NCBI GenBank assembly: GCA_023396615.1
Contig: JAEWVM010000004.1
Span: 1 to 20,430, forward strand
Length of the DNA stretch: 20,430 bases
Reading direction: 5' to 3'
DNA from: Spirochaetota bacterium
GTDB taxonomy: Bacteria > Spirochaetota > UBA4802 > JAFGJZ01
Positions within the stretch are counted from its first letter, which is position 1, and each line of letters begins with the position of its first letter. The translations under genes and the position numbers were made by a program. The notes beneath the pieces were generated by a model. That model did not search any database and was not told the origin of the DNA. It saw only the letters and a list, made by a program, of their open reading frames with translations. This document shows, piece after piece, positions 8,225 to 15,884 of the stretch.

Positions 8225-9461
8225 GAAGTAAAAACTCAGAAAGAACGCACATTCTCTCCTTTTCAGTAGTCATGTCGCGCACGTCATGTATAATAAAAAT
8301 TCCGCCGTGCTTCTTTGCAACATAATCGACAACGGCAAGACCGAGACCGAATCCTATTTTTTCAATTTTTGATATCGATTCATCAGGCGGATGAATCCTG
8401 TAAAAAGGCTCAAGCACCAGTTTCTCATATTCTTTAGGAACTCCGCCGTAAGGTTTCAGCGTAACATCATTCTTGATGTTTACCCAGAAATATCCGTGAT
8501 TCACATGGCAAAAAACATTGATCGTACTTCCCCGTGCGGAATATTTAAACGCATTGACCATCAGCTCTTCCATAACAATCGTCATAACATCCGCATTATA
8601 TCTTATAGGAAGGTTTTCTTTTGCAATCGGAAGAGTTATCTTAAGCTTTTTCTCCGGGTAATAATTCAGAACATTTTGAACCATTCCGGGAAATGCATTA
8701 ACAAAATCTACAGTGCTTTTAGTTTCAAGGGTAAAATCTTTTTCAAGCATATCCGTCGCAAAATTAAGCCCGTCAAGCTGAGTGCGGCAGAATTCATTAT
8801 TATCAAAAACCATGTCGGCAAGGGATTTGTCTATCTTGTAGAACTCACCTTCCACAGCTGAAGAATTTTTCATAATATCAAGGAGAGTAATCAGAGTGCC
8901 GAAACCCGCTCCCTGCGAAAGAGAAGTTTTGAGACTGTAAATCGACTTTGACTCAGTGCTGTCCTGAGTCATCATTCTGCGGCTCTCTTTGTAATTAAGC
9001 CATTCAATCTGTCCCCTGATTTTATCTCCGGCACTAATCGTCTGCGACATCTCGAGCTGTTTCAGACTTCCGTATTCAAGAGCCTTAAGTAAAACACTCA
9101 TAAAAAGCTCGGGTTCTATGGGCTTGATTATATAATCAAAAACTCCCATGCGCATTATATCGATTATTGTTTCGCTCGAATCAAGCGCTGTCTGAACAAG
9201 GATAATCGCGGACGGATCAATTTTCTTAATCTCGGAAATAAAAGTTCTGCCGTCCATCACCGGCATCATCAAATCAACTATGTATAGCGAAAACTTTCTA
9301 TTAGCGCACATATCAAGAGCTATCCTTCCGTTGGAAGCAATCTCGCTGACTACATTCATTTTTTTACAAAGTTCAAAAAGAAGATCCTGGTTTTCTTTTT
9401 TATCTTCGACGATAAGAACCGGATCAATCACGGTTCCGATTACAAATGATTCCTTGTTCAT
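8211..9461 (-). CDS. REC-HATPase signalling protein without a phospho-acceptor histidine
   Basis: This 416-residue cytoplasmic protein begins with a receiver domain (about 14-130): acidic pair E19/D20, phospho-acceptor D63 in VDLMMP, T91 and K113 in IIKP. A linker of about 150 residues follows, including SLSQGAGFGTLITLLDIM (181-198). The C-terminus is a GHKL-type ATPase domain (about 290-416) with N-box EELMVNAFKYS (N303) and G-box GFGLGL (370-375). The first histidine of the whole protein is residue 319, inside the ATPase domain, so a normal HisKA H-box is absent. The G1 box also lacks the usual DxGxG. It may therefore act as an output or regulatory ATPase, or bind another protein, instead of autophosphorylating. 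Its ATG directly follows the TAA of the upstream kinase gene, with GAGGG as the binding site, so translation is probably coupled. No DNA-binding domain is present. Confidence 0.85.
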   Translation of the reverse strand: MNKESFVIGTVIDPVLIVEDKKENQDLLFELCKKMNVVSEIASNGRIALDMCANRKFSLYIVDLMMPVMDGRTFISEIKKIDPSAIILVQTALDSSETIIDIMRMGVFDYIIKPIEPELFMSVLLKALEYGSLKQLEMSQTISAGDKIRGQIEWLNYKESRRMMTQDSTESKSIYSLKTSLSQGAGFGTLITLLDIMKNSSAVEGEFYKIDKSLADMVFDNNEFCRTQLDGLNFATDMLEKDFTLETKSTVDFVNAFPGMVQNVLNYYPEKKLKITLPIAKENLPIRYNADVMTIVMEELMVNAFKYSARGSTINVFCHVNHGYFWVNIKNDVTLKPYGGVPKEYEKLVLEPFYRIHPPDESISKIEKIGFGLGLAVVDYVAKKHGGIFIIHDVRDMTTEKERMCVLSEFLLPIWQ

Positions 9462-11387
9462 TTATCCCTCCATATTTTGAAAAATCGGTATCTTGAATTT
9501 AAATATACTGCCCTTGCCTACTTCACTCTCAACCCATATATATCCGTGATGAGAATCGATAATATTCTTCGTTATAGATAGACCGAGTCCGGCACCCTCA
9601 TTCTGTCTGCTCATGCTCGAATCAAGCTGTGCGAATTTCTGAAAAATATAATCAAGCTTATCATTCTCTATTCCGATGCCGTCGTCTTTAACGTAAACAA
9701 CACAGCAATTATCTTCGGCATATATCCCGACTTCAATGCGGCCGTTCTCATGAGTAAACTTGATAGCGTTTGAAAGCAGATTTAAAAGAACCTGCTTTAT
9801 GCGTTTTATGTCGGCGTCTACTTCAAATGGTCCTCCGACCGTCAGTTCAACGCTGATATTTTTCTGATTTGCCTGATAAACTATCATTTCTACACTGCTG
9901 CGCAAAAGACCGACCATATCAACCCGTTCGATAGATAAAGAAAACCGGCCTTCTTCAATTTTAGATATATCTATTACGTCATTTATCAGTCTAAGCAGGT
10001 GATTGCCGGAGTTGAGAATGTTATCAAGATAACGCCGGCTTTCTTCTGCGGAAGTTCCTCCGAGATTCATAAGCTTTGCGAAACCGATAATTGAATTCAG
10101 GGGAGTCCGGAGTTCATGGCTCATATTAGCCAGAAATTCACTCTTGGCCTTATTCGCCCGGTTTGCCTTATCAACCGCATCGTTTAATTCGGAAGTACGT
10201 TTTTCGACAAGATCTTCCAGATGATTTCTGTAATCAGAAAGCTCCTTTTCAATTGTCTTGTCATCGGTAATGTCGGAAGAAATAACAACAATCCCGTCGA
10301 AGGAACCCCGATTAATAATTTGATGCGCAGATACATTATACCAGCGGTCTTTGATATAATACTCGAAATTCATTTTTTCATTCATTGATTTAACTTTAAA
10401 GAAATCTTCTTTCATTAAATCTGCATACTCATTCTCTTCGAAAAGCTCCCATAAAGTTTTGCCGACTATCCTCTCGGAATCCATTTTAAACAGTTTTGCG
10501 ACACCATCATTTATACGAACTATTTTACCGTCTCTATCAATCATAAAAACCGCATCTTTTATCGCATTAAACGTAGTCCGCCATTCGTGTGAGGCGCTTT
10601 TAATCCGGTCTTCATACTCGAGACGTTTTCTTATGTCTGAAAAAAGTATTATGGATCCTTCGAAATCATTTTTATCGTTTACTATCGATGATATGGTCAT
10701 ATCAATCGGAAGACGGGACGAATCGGATCTTATCAGAGAAGCCCCGTTTATTCTTACTTTAAATTTATCTCCCTGAACAACCGCTTCTTCGGTTTCAAAT
10801 TGCTCAGTTTCACTCGATTCGTATTTAAATATTTCATCGAGCGTTTTTCCTATGGCATCATCCGAAGAAGACTGCAGAAGATCCTCAGCAACCGGATTCA
10901 TGAAATTAATTTTTCCGTCAAAACCCGTTGATATTATCGCTTCGCCAATCCCCTGAACAACAGCACGGAGCCATCGTTCCTTTTCGATAACAGCCTGCTC
11001 TGCCTGCCACTTGTAAATAGATGTCTCTACGGCAATATAAATATCGTTTTCGGAAAAAGGTTTTGAAATATAACCGTAAGGCGCCGTCATTTTTGCCCTT
11101 TCAAGTGTTGCATGGTCTGTCGAAGCAGTAATGTAAACAAAAGGAATCCCGTACTGCGAACGGATTATTTCGCCCGTTTCGATACCGTCAATTCCTCCGG
11201 CGAGAATAATGTCGAGAAAAACCATGTCCGGCTTATCCTCTTCCATGTGCTTCAAGGCTTCTTCTCCGGACAATACCTTTCCGCACACGGGATAACCGTA
11301 TTTTTCGAGCATCAGAACGAGATCGTACGCGACGATAGCCTCGTCCTCAACGACAAGAATTTTAGGAAAATTCTTTTTTTCAATCAT
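9462..11387 (-). CDS. Hybrid sensor histidine kinase, REC-PAS-PAS-HisKA-HATPase
   Basis: This 641-residue kinase has no predicted membrane segment and is probably cytoplasmic. Domains in order: receiver (about 8-125; E14/D15, phospho-acceptor D59 in FLDI, T in YITAS, K in ISKPF); PAS (about 140-255); PAS (about 270-385); a coiled-coil linker (YRNHLEDLVEKRTSELN); HisKA with MSHELRTP (H424); and HATPase with N-box LLNLLSNAIKF, G1 DDGIGI and G2 GAGLGLSI. It can autophosphorylate H424 and probably passes phosphate to a receiver, with the partner's D63 and its own D59 as candidates. The N-terminal receiver may instead gate kinase activity. The PAS domains suggest an intracellular signal, but none can be named. 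The start ATG at 11387 has GGAG 11 bases upstream. It is first in a two-gene operon behind a good promoter. Confidence 0.94.
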   Translation of the reverse strand: MIEKKNFPKILVVEDEAIVAYDLVLMLEKYGYPVCGKVLSGEEALKHMEEDKPDMVFLDIILAGGIDGIETGEIIRSQYGIPFVYITASTDHATLERAKMTAPYGYISKPFSENDIYIAVETSIYKWQAEQAVIEKERWLRAVVQGIGEAIISTGFDGKINFMNPVAEDLLQSSSDDAIGKTLDEIFKYESSETEQFETEEAVVQGDKFKVRINGASLIRSDSSRLPIDMTISSIVNDKNDFEGSIILFSDIRKRLEYEDRIKSASHEWRTTFNAIKDAVFMIDRDGKIVRINDGVAKLFKMDSERIVGKTLWELFEENEYADLMKEDFFKVKSMNEKMNFEYYIKDRWYNVSAHQIINRGSFDGIVVISSDITDDKTIEKELSDYRNHLEDLVEKRTSELNDAVDKANRANKAKSEFLANMSHELRTPLNSIIGFAKLMNLGGTSAEESRRYLDNILNSGNHLLRLINDVIDISKIEEGRFSLSIERVDMVGLLRSSVEMIVYQANQKNISVELTVGGPFEVDADIKRIKQVLLNLLSNAIKFTHENGRIEVGIYAEDNCCVVYVKDDGIGIENDKLDYIFQKFAQLDSSMSRQNEGAGLGLSITKNIIDSHHGYIWVESEVGKGSIFKFKIPIFQNMEG

Positions 11388-11505
11388 TGCTCATCAAACT
11401 CCGCGGGCGGACTTATTCTGAAAACAATTAATGCTCTGCCGCCTGATAATATATTATAAACCTCAACCATTCCCGCGTATTCAAACCGTTTTGCCGGAAC
11501 AATTA

Positions 11506-11534
11506 TTTATACACCCTACGGCAATCAAAGTCAA
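11506..11534 (-). promoter_or_regulatory. Sigma70-type promoter for the signalling operon
   Basis: On the minus strand, TTGACT (11529-11534), a 17-base spacer and TATAAA (11506-11511) give five of six matches in both boxes. Predicted initiation near 11499 leaves a leader of about 110 bases before the hybrid kinase. A 12-base perfect palindrome of A and T (11446-11457) lies within that leader and could be an operator or chance. Confidence 0.75.
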
Positions 11535-11646
11535 ACAAGGGTTTTAAAAAAGGTGATCAGTAATGTTGTAAATGTTCTTGACTCGGTATTTACTTGCGTT
11601 TAGCCTATTTGAGGATGCGGATTTTAGTTATGCCAGAGGCTTTTAA

Positions 11647-12867
11647 ATGAAAAAATGGACATTAAGGTGTTCGTGCGCGGTAAGTTCAGATTCAGCCGTA
11701 CAGAATGCCGTGATAGAGATTGACGGCGCATACATCAGCGCGATTTCCAAATCCGCAGCATCAAAGCCGGACGTGGACATATCTAATTCAGTGGCAACTC
11801 CGGGTCTCATCAACTCTCACGATCACTTAATAGGCAATTATTTTCCAAAGGTCGGAAACGGTCCTTATATAAACTGGCTTCCATGGGATAATGATCTGAA
11901 ATCGGCTCCGGTCTACCGCGAACGACAGCAGATAGCAAACCGCGACCTTTATCTGCTCGCAGGCTACAGAAACCTGATTTCAGGCGTTACAAGCGTTCAT
12001 GATCACATCCCGCATTTTGTCCAGGAACCTTTTCTCAGCATAATGCCGCTGAAAGTTATATCAGATTACACCCTCGTGCACTCCATAACACAGTTTGCGC
12101 TCAACTGGGGAGACGGAATCGAAGCAGAATATGCGCGTTCAGAAAAAGAAGGAATACCTTTTGTCGCGCACGTAGGCGAAGGCTTCGACGAAGAATCCAG
12201 AAATGAACTCAAAATTCTCAATCAAAAAGGCGGTCTCGGAGAATATTCGGTACTCGTTCACTCAATCGCCTTTACTCCTGAAGAAATAGCTCTTGTAAAA
12301 CAGAAAAAAGCAAGTGTTGTCTGGTGTGCAGACTCTAATATTTTCATGTACAACAAAACGGCAGATGTAAGAACAATGCTGAAAACCGGAGTCAACGTAT
12401 GCATCGGAACCGATTCACCGATGTCGGGCGGAGAAAATATTCTTCATGAAATGAAATTCGGCAGAAAATATTATAATGACCATTATATGGAAGATCTTCC
12501 GGCAAAACAGATATTCAAAATGACGACCGAAAATCCGGCAAAAGCGTTCAGACTTTCAGAAAACGGAAAACTCGCACACGGAATGCTTGCTGACATTGTT
12601 CTTTTTGATAAAAAAAATGACGATCCTTATGAATCGGTAGTAAACGCAAACCTTAAGGATGTCAAACTTGCAATAATTAATGGAATTCCGGTCTACGGTC
12701 ATGCTGTTTTTCTTGATTCTTTTAAAAACTTCGGTATAAAATATCAGACTGTACGAATTGCCGGAATTGACCGCTTCATCATTGGCGATCTTTTGGGCGT
12801 ACTGAACAGAATCAACAAGGCTGTCGGATTTAAGAAAAAATTTCCGTTTATGCCTGTCGAACTATAA
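11647..12867 (+). CDS. Amidohydrolase-superfamily metal-dependent hydrolase (TrzA/SsnA-like)
   Basis: This 406-residue cytoplasmic enzyme is of the amidohydrolase superfamily and most resembles cytosine/guanine deaminase and TrzA/SsnA-type members. The full metal set is visible: HDH (58-60) after TPGLINS, H175 in AHVGEG, H205 in VHSIAF and D256 in GTDSP. The usual closing motif TTENPAKAFRL...GKLAHGMLADIVLFD supports the family. It should hydrolyse or deaminate a C-N bond of a small, possibly heterocyclic, molecule; the substrate is not deducible. The start is ATG at 11647 with AGAGG seven bases upstream. An additional 60 residues or so follow the ADIV motif and include a tail rich in I, L and K. 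Only 16 bases separate it from the cNMP-TPR gene, so the two are probably co-transcribed. Upstream DNA has a TTGACT (11578-11583) without a convincing -10 box. Confidence 0.88.
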   Translation: MKKWTLRCSCAVSSDSAVQNAVIEIDGAYISAISKSAASKPDVDISNSVATPGLINSHDHLIGNYFPKVGNGPYINWLPWDNDLKSAPVYRERQQIANRDLYLLAGYRNLISGVTSVHDHIPHFVQEPFLSIMPLKVISDYTLVHSITQFALNWGDGIEAEYARSEKEGIPFVAHVGEGFDEESRNELKILNQKGGLGEYSVLVHSIAFTPEEIALVKQKKASVVWCADSNIFMYNKTADVRTMLKTGVNVCIGTDSPMSGGENILHEMKFGRKYYNDHYMEDLPAKQIFKMTTENPAKAFRLSENGKLAHGMLADIVLFDKKNDDPYESVVNANLKDVKLAIINGIPVYGHAVFLDSFKNFGIKYQTVRIAGIDRFIIGDLLGVLNRINKAVGFKKKFPFMPVEL

Positions 12868-12883
12868 AAAAAGTTGGTGTGAA

Positions 12884-14041
12884 ATGTCGAGCGGAGTCGG
12901 TAAAGTTACTACAAGAAGCTACAAATCCGGAAGTGTCGTTTATTTCGAAGGCGATAAAAGCGAATACATTTACATTCTCAAAGCCGGAAAAGTCCTTCTA
13001 ACTTATCTCAAACCCGAAACAGGTGAAGAGGTAAAAGAGCACATCAAACCGGGAGAATTTTTCGGAGTAAAATCGGCTCTCGGAAGATATCCGAGAGAAG
13101 AAACAGCGCAGACACTAACAGACGTCATTGTATTAGTTCTGACTCTTGCTGATTTCGAAACCATAGTTCTCGGAAACATTGCAGTCGTAAAAAAAATGCT
13201 TTCAGTATTCAGTAATCAGCTCAGACGTATCGGAAAAGCGCAGAGAGAAGTTCTCGGAGAAACCAATGTAGTCAACCCTGAAGCCGAACTCTTTAAAATC
13301 GGCGAATACTATTTCCGCACCCAGAAATATTCACAGGCACTTTATGCTTTCAAAAAATACATGGGATATTATCCTGACGGTCTCAATGCACAAAACTCAA
13401 TGCAGCGCATAAAAGACATCCAGTCAGGTAATTTCTCGAACGAACTTCCGCCTCCTGCCGATGACTTCCAGGATTCATCATCCGGAACGAATGATTCTTC
13501 ATTCGGAGGTTTTTCGGATTTCGGAACAGATTCGCACGATTCTCCTCCGGATATGACCGATTTCGATTCGGGATTTTCAGTTTCACATGCAACAGAACTT
13601 TCAAGCGAAATGGATGATTTTCTCGGAGGTAATGCCGGATCAAGCGGCGGGCAGTCTCCGGAAGATAAACTTGAAAATGCAAAATCACTCTTTGCCGGCG
13701 GAGACGCGCGCTCAGCCGAACCGATTCTAAAAGAGATAATTGACGACGCTTCTCTTGAACACGGAGCTTCAGCAAAAACATTTGAAGATGCTCATATAGA
13801 GTACGGCAAAGTTCTAATGAAACTCGGAAAACTTCAGGATTCGCTTACGGCGTTTTCAAACTTTGTTAAAAAATTTCCGCAATCAAGATCAGCAAAAGCT
13901 GCGCTTTATAATTCCGGACTGATTTTTATGCAGGCAGGACAGAAACAGAAAGCGGCTGCGTATCTGCAGAAAGCAGCATCAATGCCGCCTGCGGATGATA
14001 TAACTTTTGACGCGAAACGCCGTCTGACACAGCTTCAGTAA
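12884..14041 (+). CDS. Cyclic-nucleotide-binding-domain protein with TPR repeats, no DNA-binding domain
   Basis: This 385-residue protein starts with a Crp-like cNMP-binding beta-roll (about 10-125: VVYFEGDKSEYIYILKAGKV and similar) followed by helices. The helix-turn-helix expected after it is absent. Instead there is a TPR-like helix pair (about 134-175, AELFKIGEYYFRTQKYSQAL), a disordered linker rich in Asp, Ser, Gly and Phe (about 182-257), and two or three more TPR-like repeats (about 258-385). In the phosphate-binding cassette the arginine is kept (R71 in PREETAQ), but the usual FGE glutamate is Val62 (EFFGVKSAL). This may change or abolish nucleotide binding. It is probably a cytoplasmic ligand-responsive scaffold. 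It lies between the amidohydrolase and a true Crp-like regulator nine bases downstream. The start ATG at 12884 has only a weak ribosome binding site, suggesting coupling to the gene before it. Confidence 0.88.
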   Translation: MSSGVGKVTTRSYKSGSVVYFEGDKSEYIYILKAGKVLLTYLKPETGEEVKEHIKPGEFFGVKSALGRYPREETAQTLTDVIVLVLTLADFETIVLGNIAVVKKMLSVFSNQLRRIGKAQREVLGETNVVNPEAELFKIGEYYFRTQKYSQALYAFKKYMGYYPDGLNAQNSMQRIKDIQSGNFSNELPPPADDFQDSSSGTNDSSFGGFSDFGTDSHDSPPDMTDFDSGFSVSHATELSSEMDDFLGGNAGSSGGQSPEDKLENAKSLFAGGDARSAEPILKEIIDDASLEHGASAKTFEDAHIEYGKVLMKLGKLQDSLTAFSNFVKKFPQSRSAKAALYNSGLIFMQAGQKQKAAAYLQKAASMPPADDITFDAKRRLTQLQ

Positions 14042-14050
14042 GGAGTACAT

Positions 14051-14716
14051 ATGCTTCTCTTAGAAAAAAACGCAATGGAAAAGCTCGATAAATTTTCAGT
14101 TGATTACGCTCCCGGCGAAATAATTTTCTGCGAGTACGAACCCGGCAACGAGTTCTACTTTGTCAAAAAAGGGCGCGTAAGCATTGTCAAAATAATCAAC
14201 AACCGCGAAAAGACTCTTGATGTACTCGAAGAAGGCGACGTCTTCGGCGAAATGGCGATTCTGGAAGCAGAACCGCGTTCAGCATCTGCTGTGGCAATGG
14301 GTCCTGAAACCGTTTCGCTTTTAAAATTTCACCGCGATAATTTTGACGCGATTCTCCAGGGAAATCCTCAGCTTGCATACAGACTGCTCGTAATTTTTTC
14401 AAAAAGAATTTATGATGCAAAAAGAAGGCTTATGATTCTTCTTCTGAACGAACCTCAGCTGAGAGTAATGGATGTTCTCAACATGCTCGCCGAAGCTGAA
14501 CAGAAATTCGATCTCGATAGTCCTATTATATTAAAAACAAACCCGAATGAGATATGCAACTGGGCGGGCCTGCCTATGGAAGACACTCAAAAAGCATTGA
14601 CACAATTAGCCAACCTCGGAAAGATTGAAATTCAGGCGGATAGCGTCTTTGTAAAAAACATTCGCGACTTCCAGCGACTAGTAAATTCCCGCCGAAAACA
14701 AATGTTCACAAGATAA
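14051..14716 (+). CDS. Crp/Fnr-family transcriptional regulator
   Basis: This 221-residue regulator has an N-terminal cyclic-nucleotide-binding beta-roll (about 12-115), a long dimerisation helix (about 118-150) and a C-terminal winged helix-turn-helix (about 160-205, NPNEICNWAGLPMEDTQKAL). The cassette GDVFGEMAILEAEPRSASAVA, read as two parts (GDVFGEMAILEA, then EPRSASAVA), keeps both the glutamate (E67) and the arginine (R76) used to hold cAMP-type ligands. No Fnr-type N-terminal cysteine cluster is present. It should act as a ligand-responsive DNA-binding dimer; the ligand and regulon are unknown. AAGGAG precedes ATG 14051 by six bases. The gene follows the cNMP-TPR gene by nine bases, and its stop codon is one base from a tRNA gene. 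The helix-turn-helix sequence is less conserved than in Crp itself. Confidence 0.9.
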   Translation: MLLLEKNAMEKLDKFSVDYAPGEIIFCEYEPGNEFYFVKKGRVSIVKIINNREKTLDVLEEGDVFGEMAILEAEPRSASAVAMGPETVSLLKFHRDNFDAILQGNPQLAYRLLVIFSKRIYDAKRRLMILLLNEPQLRVMDVLNMLAEAEQKFDLDSPIILKTNPNEICNWAGLPMEDTQKALTQLANLGKIEIQADSVFVKNIRDFQRLVNSRRKQMFTR

Positions 14717-14717
14717 C

Positions 14718-14791
14718 GCTCCCGTAGCTCAGGTGGATAGAGCAGTAGTTTCCTAAACTATGTGCCAGAGGTTCAAATCCTCTCGGGAGCA
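14718..14791 (+). tRNA. tRNA-Arg (anticodon CCT)
   Basis: This 74-base cloverleaf reads AGG codons. The acceptor stem is GCTCCCG with CGGGAGC, the D-arm GCTC/GAGC, and the anticodon stem GTAGT/ACTAT with loop TTCCTAA giving CCT. A five-base variable loop follows, then T-arm AGAGG/CCTCT with loop TTCAAAT, and discriminator A. All stems pair, with one G-T in the anticodon stem. CCA is not encoded. It begins one base after the Crp-like stop codon and ends 19 bases before prfA. Confidence 0.97.
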
Positions 14792-14810
14792 ATCGTTCTA
14801 CCGGAGAAAT

Positions 14811-15884
14811 ATGGAAGCCAGACTCGAAAGATTAAATACACGTTTCAACGAACTTCAAGTCGAAATGAGCAACCCGTCGGTTGTTTCAAATCAGGATAAA
14901 TTCCGCGAGTTAAGCCGCGAATTTTCACAGCTCGAACCTGCAGTTAAGAAATACAAAGAATATGTAAACCTCAAAAAAAATCTCTCTGAAACGGAAGTTC
15001 TTCTTCAAACTGAAAAAGATTCAGAAATGCGCGAAATGCTTTCAGAAGAGAAACACTCAATAGAAGAAAAACTACCCCTTCTCGAAAAGGAAATGATGGT
15101 GCTTCTTCTGCCGAAAGATCCGGGTTCCGGCAAAGACGTCATTATGGAAATTCGCGCGGGAACCGGGGGCGATGAAGCTGCTTTATTTGTTTCAGATTTA
15201 TTCAGAATGTATTCGCGCTATGCAGATATTAACAAGTGGAAACTTGAGATAATGGAAAGAAGTGAAACCGAAATCGGAGGCTTCAAGGAAATAATATTCT
15301 CTATTTCGGGAGACGCGGCGTATGACGATCTCAAGTTCGAATCAGGGACACATCGTGTTCAGCGCATACCTTCAACCGAAGCCGGAGGAAGAATCCACAC
15401 AAGCGCGGTAACAGTTGCAGTGATGCCCGAAGCCGAGGAAAGCGACGTTAATATCCGCACGGAAGATTTGCGCATCGACGTATACCGTTCAAGCGGAAGC
15501 GGCGGCCAGCACGTAAATACAACTGACTCAGCGGTCAGAATAACGCATATACCGTCCGGGCTCGTCGTTACCAGTCAGGATGAGCGCTCCCAGATAAAAA
15601 ACAAGGCAAGGGCTCTCAGGGTATTGAGAACACGTCTATTTGAAGTTCAGGATCAGAAAAGAAGAGAAACAGAATCTAAACTCAGAAAATCACAGGTCGG
15701 TTCAGGCGACAGAAGCGAAAGAATCAGAACATATAATTTTCCGCAATCCCGTGTTACCGATCACAGAATCGGAGTTACACTTTATAATCTCGAAACATTT
15801 TTGAACGGCGAAATGCACCAGATAATCAAATCACTCAAAGAGTTTGAAGTCGAGGAACTTTTAAAAGATCAGGACAATCTATGA
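14811..15884 (+). CDS. prfA: Peptide chain release factor 1
   Basis: RF1 recognises UAA and UAG stop codons on the ribosome and triggers hydrolysis of peptidyl-tRNA. It has 357 residues, the usual length (about 360). The catalytic GGQ is at 231-233 in SGSGGQHVNTTDSAVR. The stop-codon-reading tripeptide of RF1 (PxT) appears as PST at 187-189 in HRVQRIPSTEAGGR, which distinguishes it from RF2 (SPF). The start is ATG 14811 with GGAG four bases before it; an earlier in-frame ATG at 14760 lies inside the tRNA gene and is rejected. The stop overlaps the prmC start (ATGA), so translation of the modifying enzyme is coupled to its substrate. Confidence 0.98.
   Translation: MEARLERLNTRFNELQVEMSNPSVVSNQDKFRELSREFSQLEPAVKKYKEYVNLKKNLSETEVLLQTEKDSEMREMLSEEKHSIEEKLPLLEKEMMVLLLPKDPGSGKDVIMEIRAGTGGDEAALFVSDLFRMYSRYADINKWKLEIMERSETEIGGFKEIIFSISGDAAYDDLKFESGTHRVQRIPSTEAGGRIHTSAVTVAVMPEAEESDVNIRTEDLRIDVYRSSGSGGQHVNTTDSAVRITHIPSGLVVTSQDERSQIKNKARALRVLRTRLFEVQDQKRRETESKLRKSQVGSGDRSERIRTYNFPQSRVTDHRIGVTLYNLETFLNGEMHQIIKSLKEFEVEELLKDQDNL

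Noticed and set aside
8391..8861. A 156-codon plus-strand open frame opposite the REC-HATPase gene
   Set aside because: The sequence is basic and without motifs, the opposite of a confidently identified gene.
11446..11457. AT palindrome as a proven operator for the kinase operon
   Set aside because: A 12-base A/T palindrome can occur by chance in such DNA and no second copy or known family site was seen; it is mentioned only with the promoter.
14760..14810. Upstream in-frame ATG for prfA at 14760
   Set aside because: It lies inside the tRNA, and the added residues do not belong to RF1. ATG 14811 has GGAG and gives the family length.
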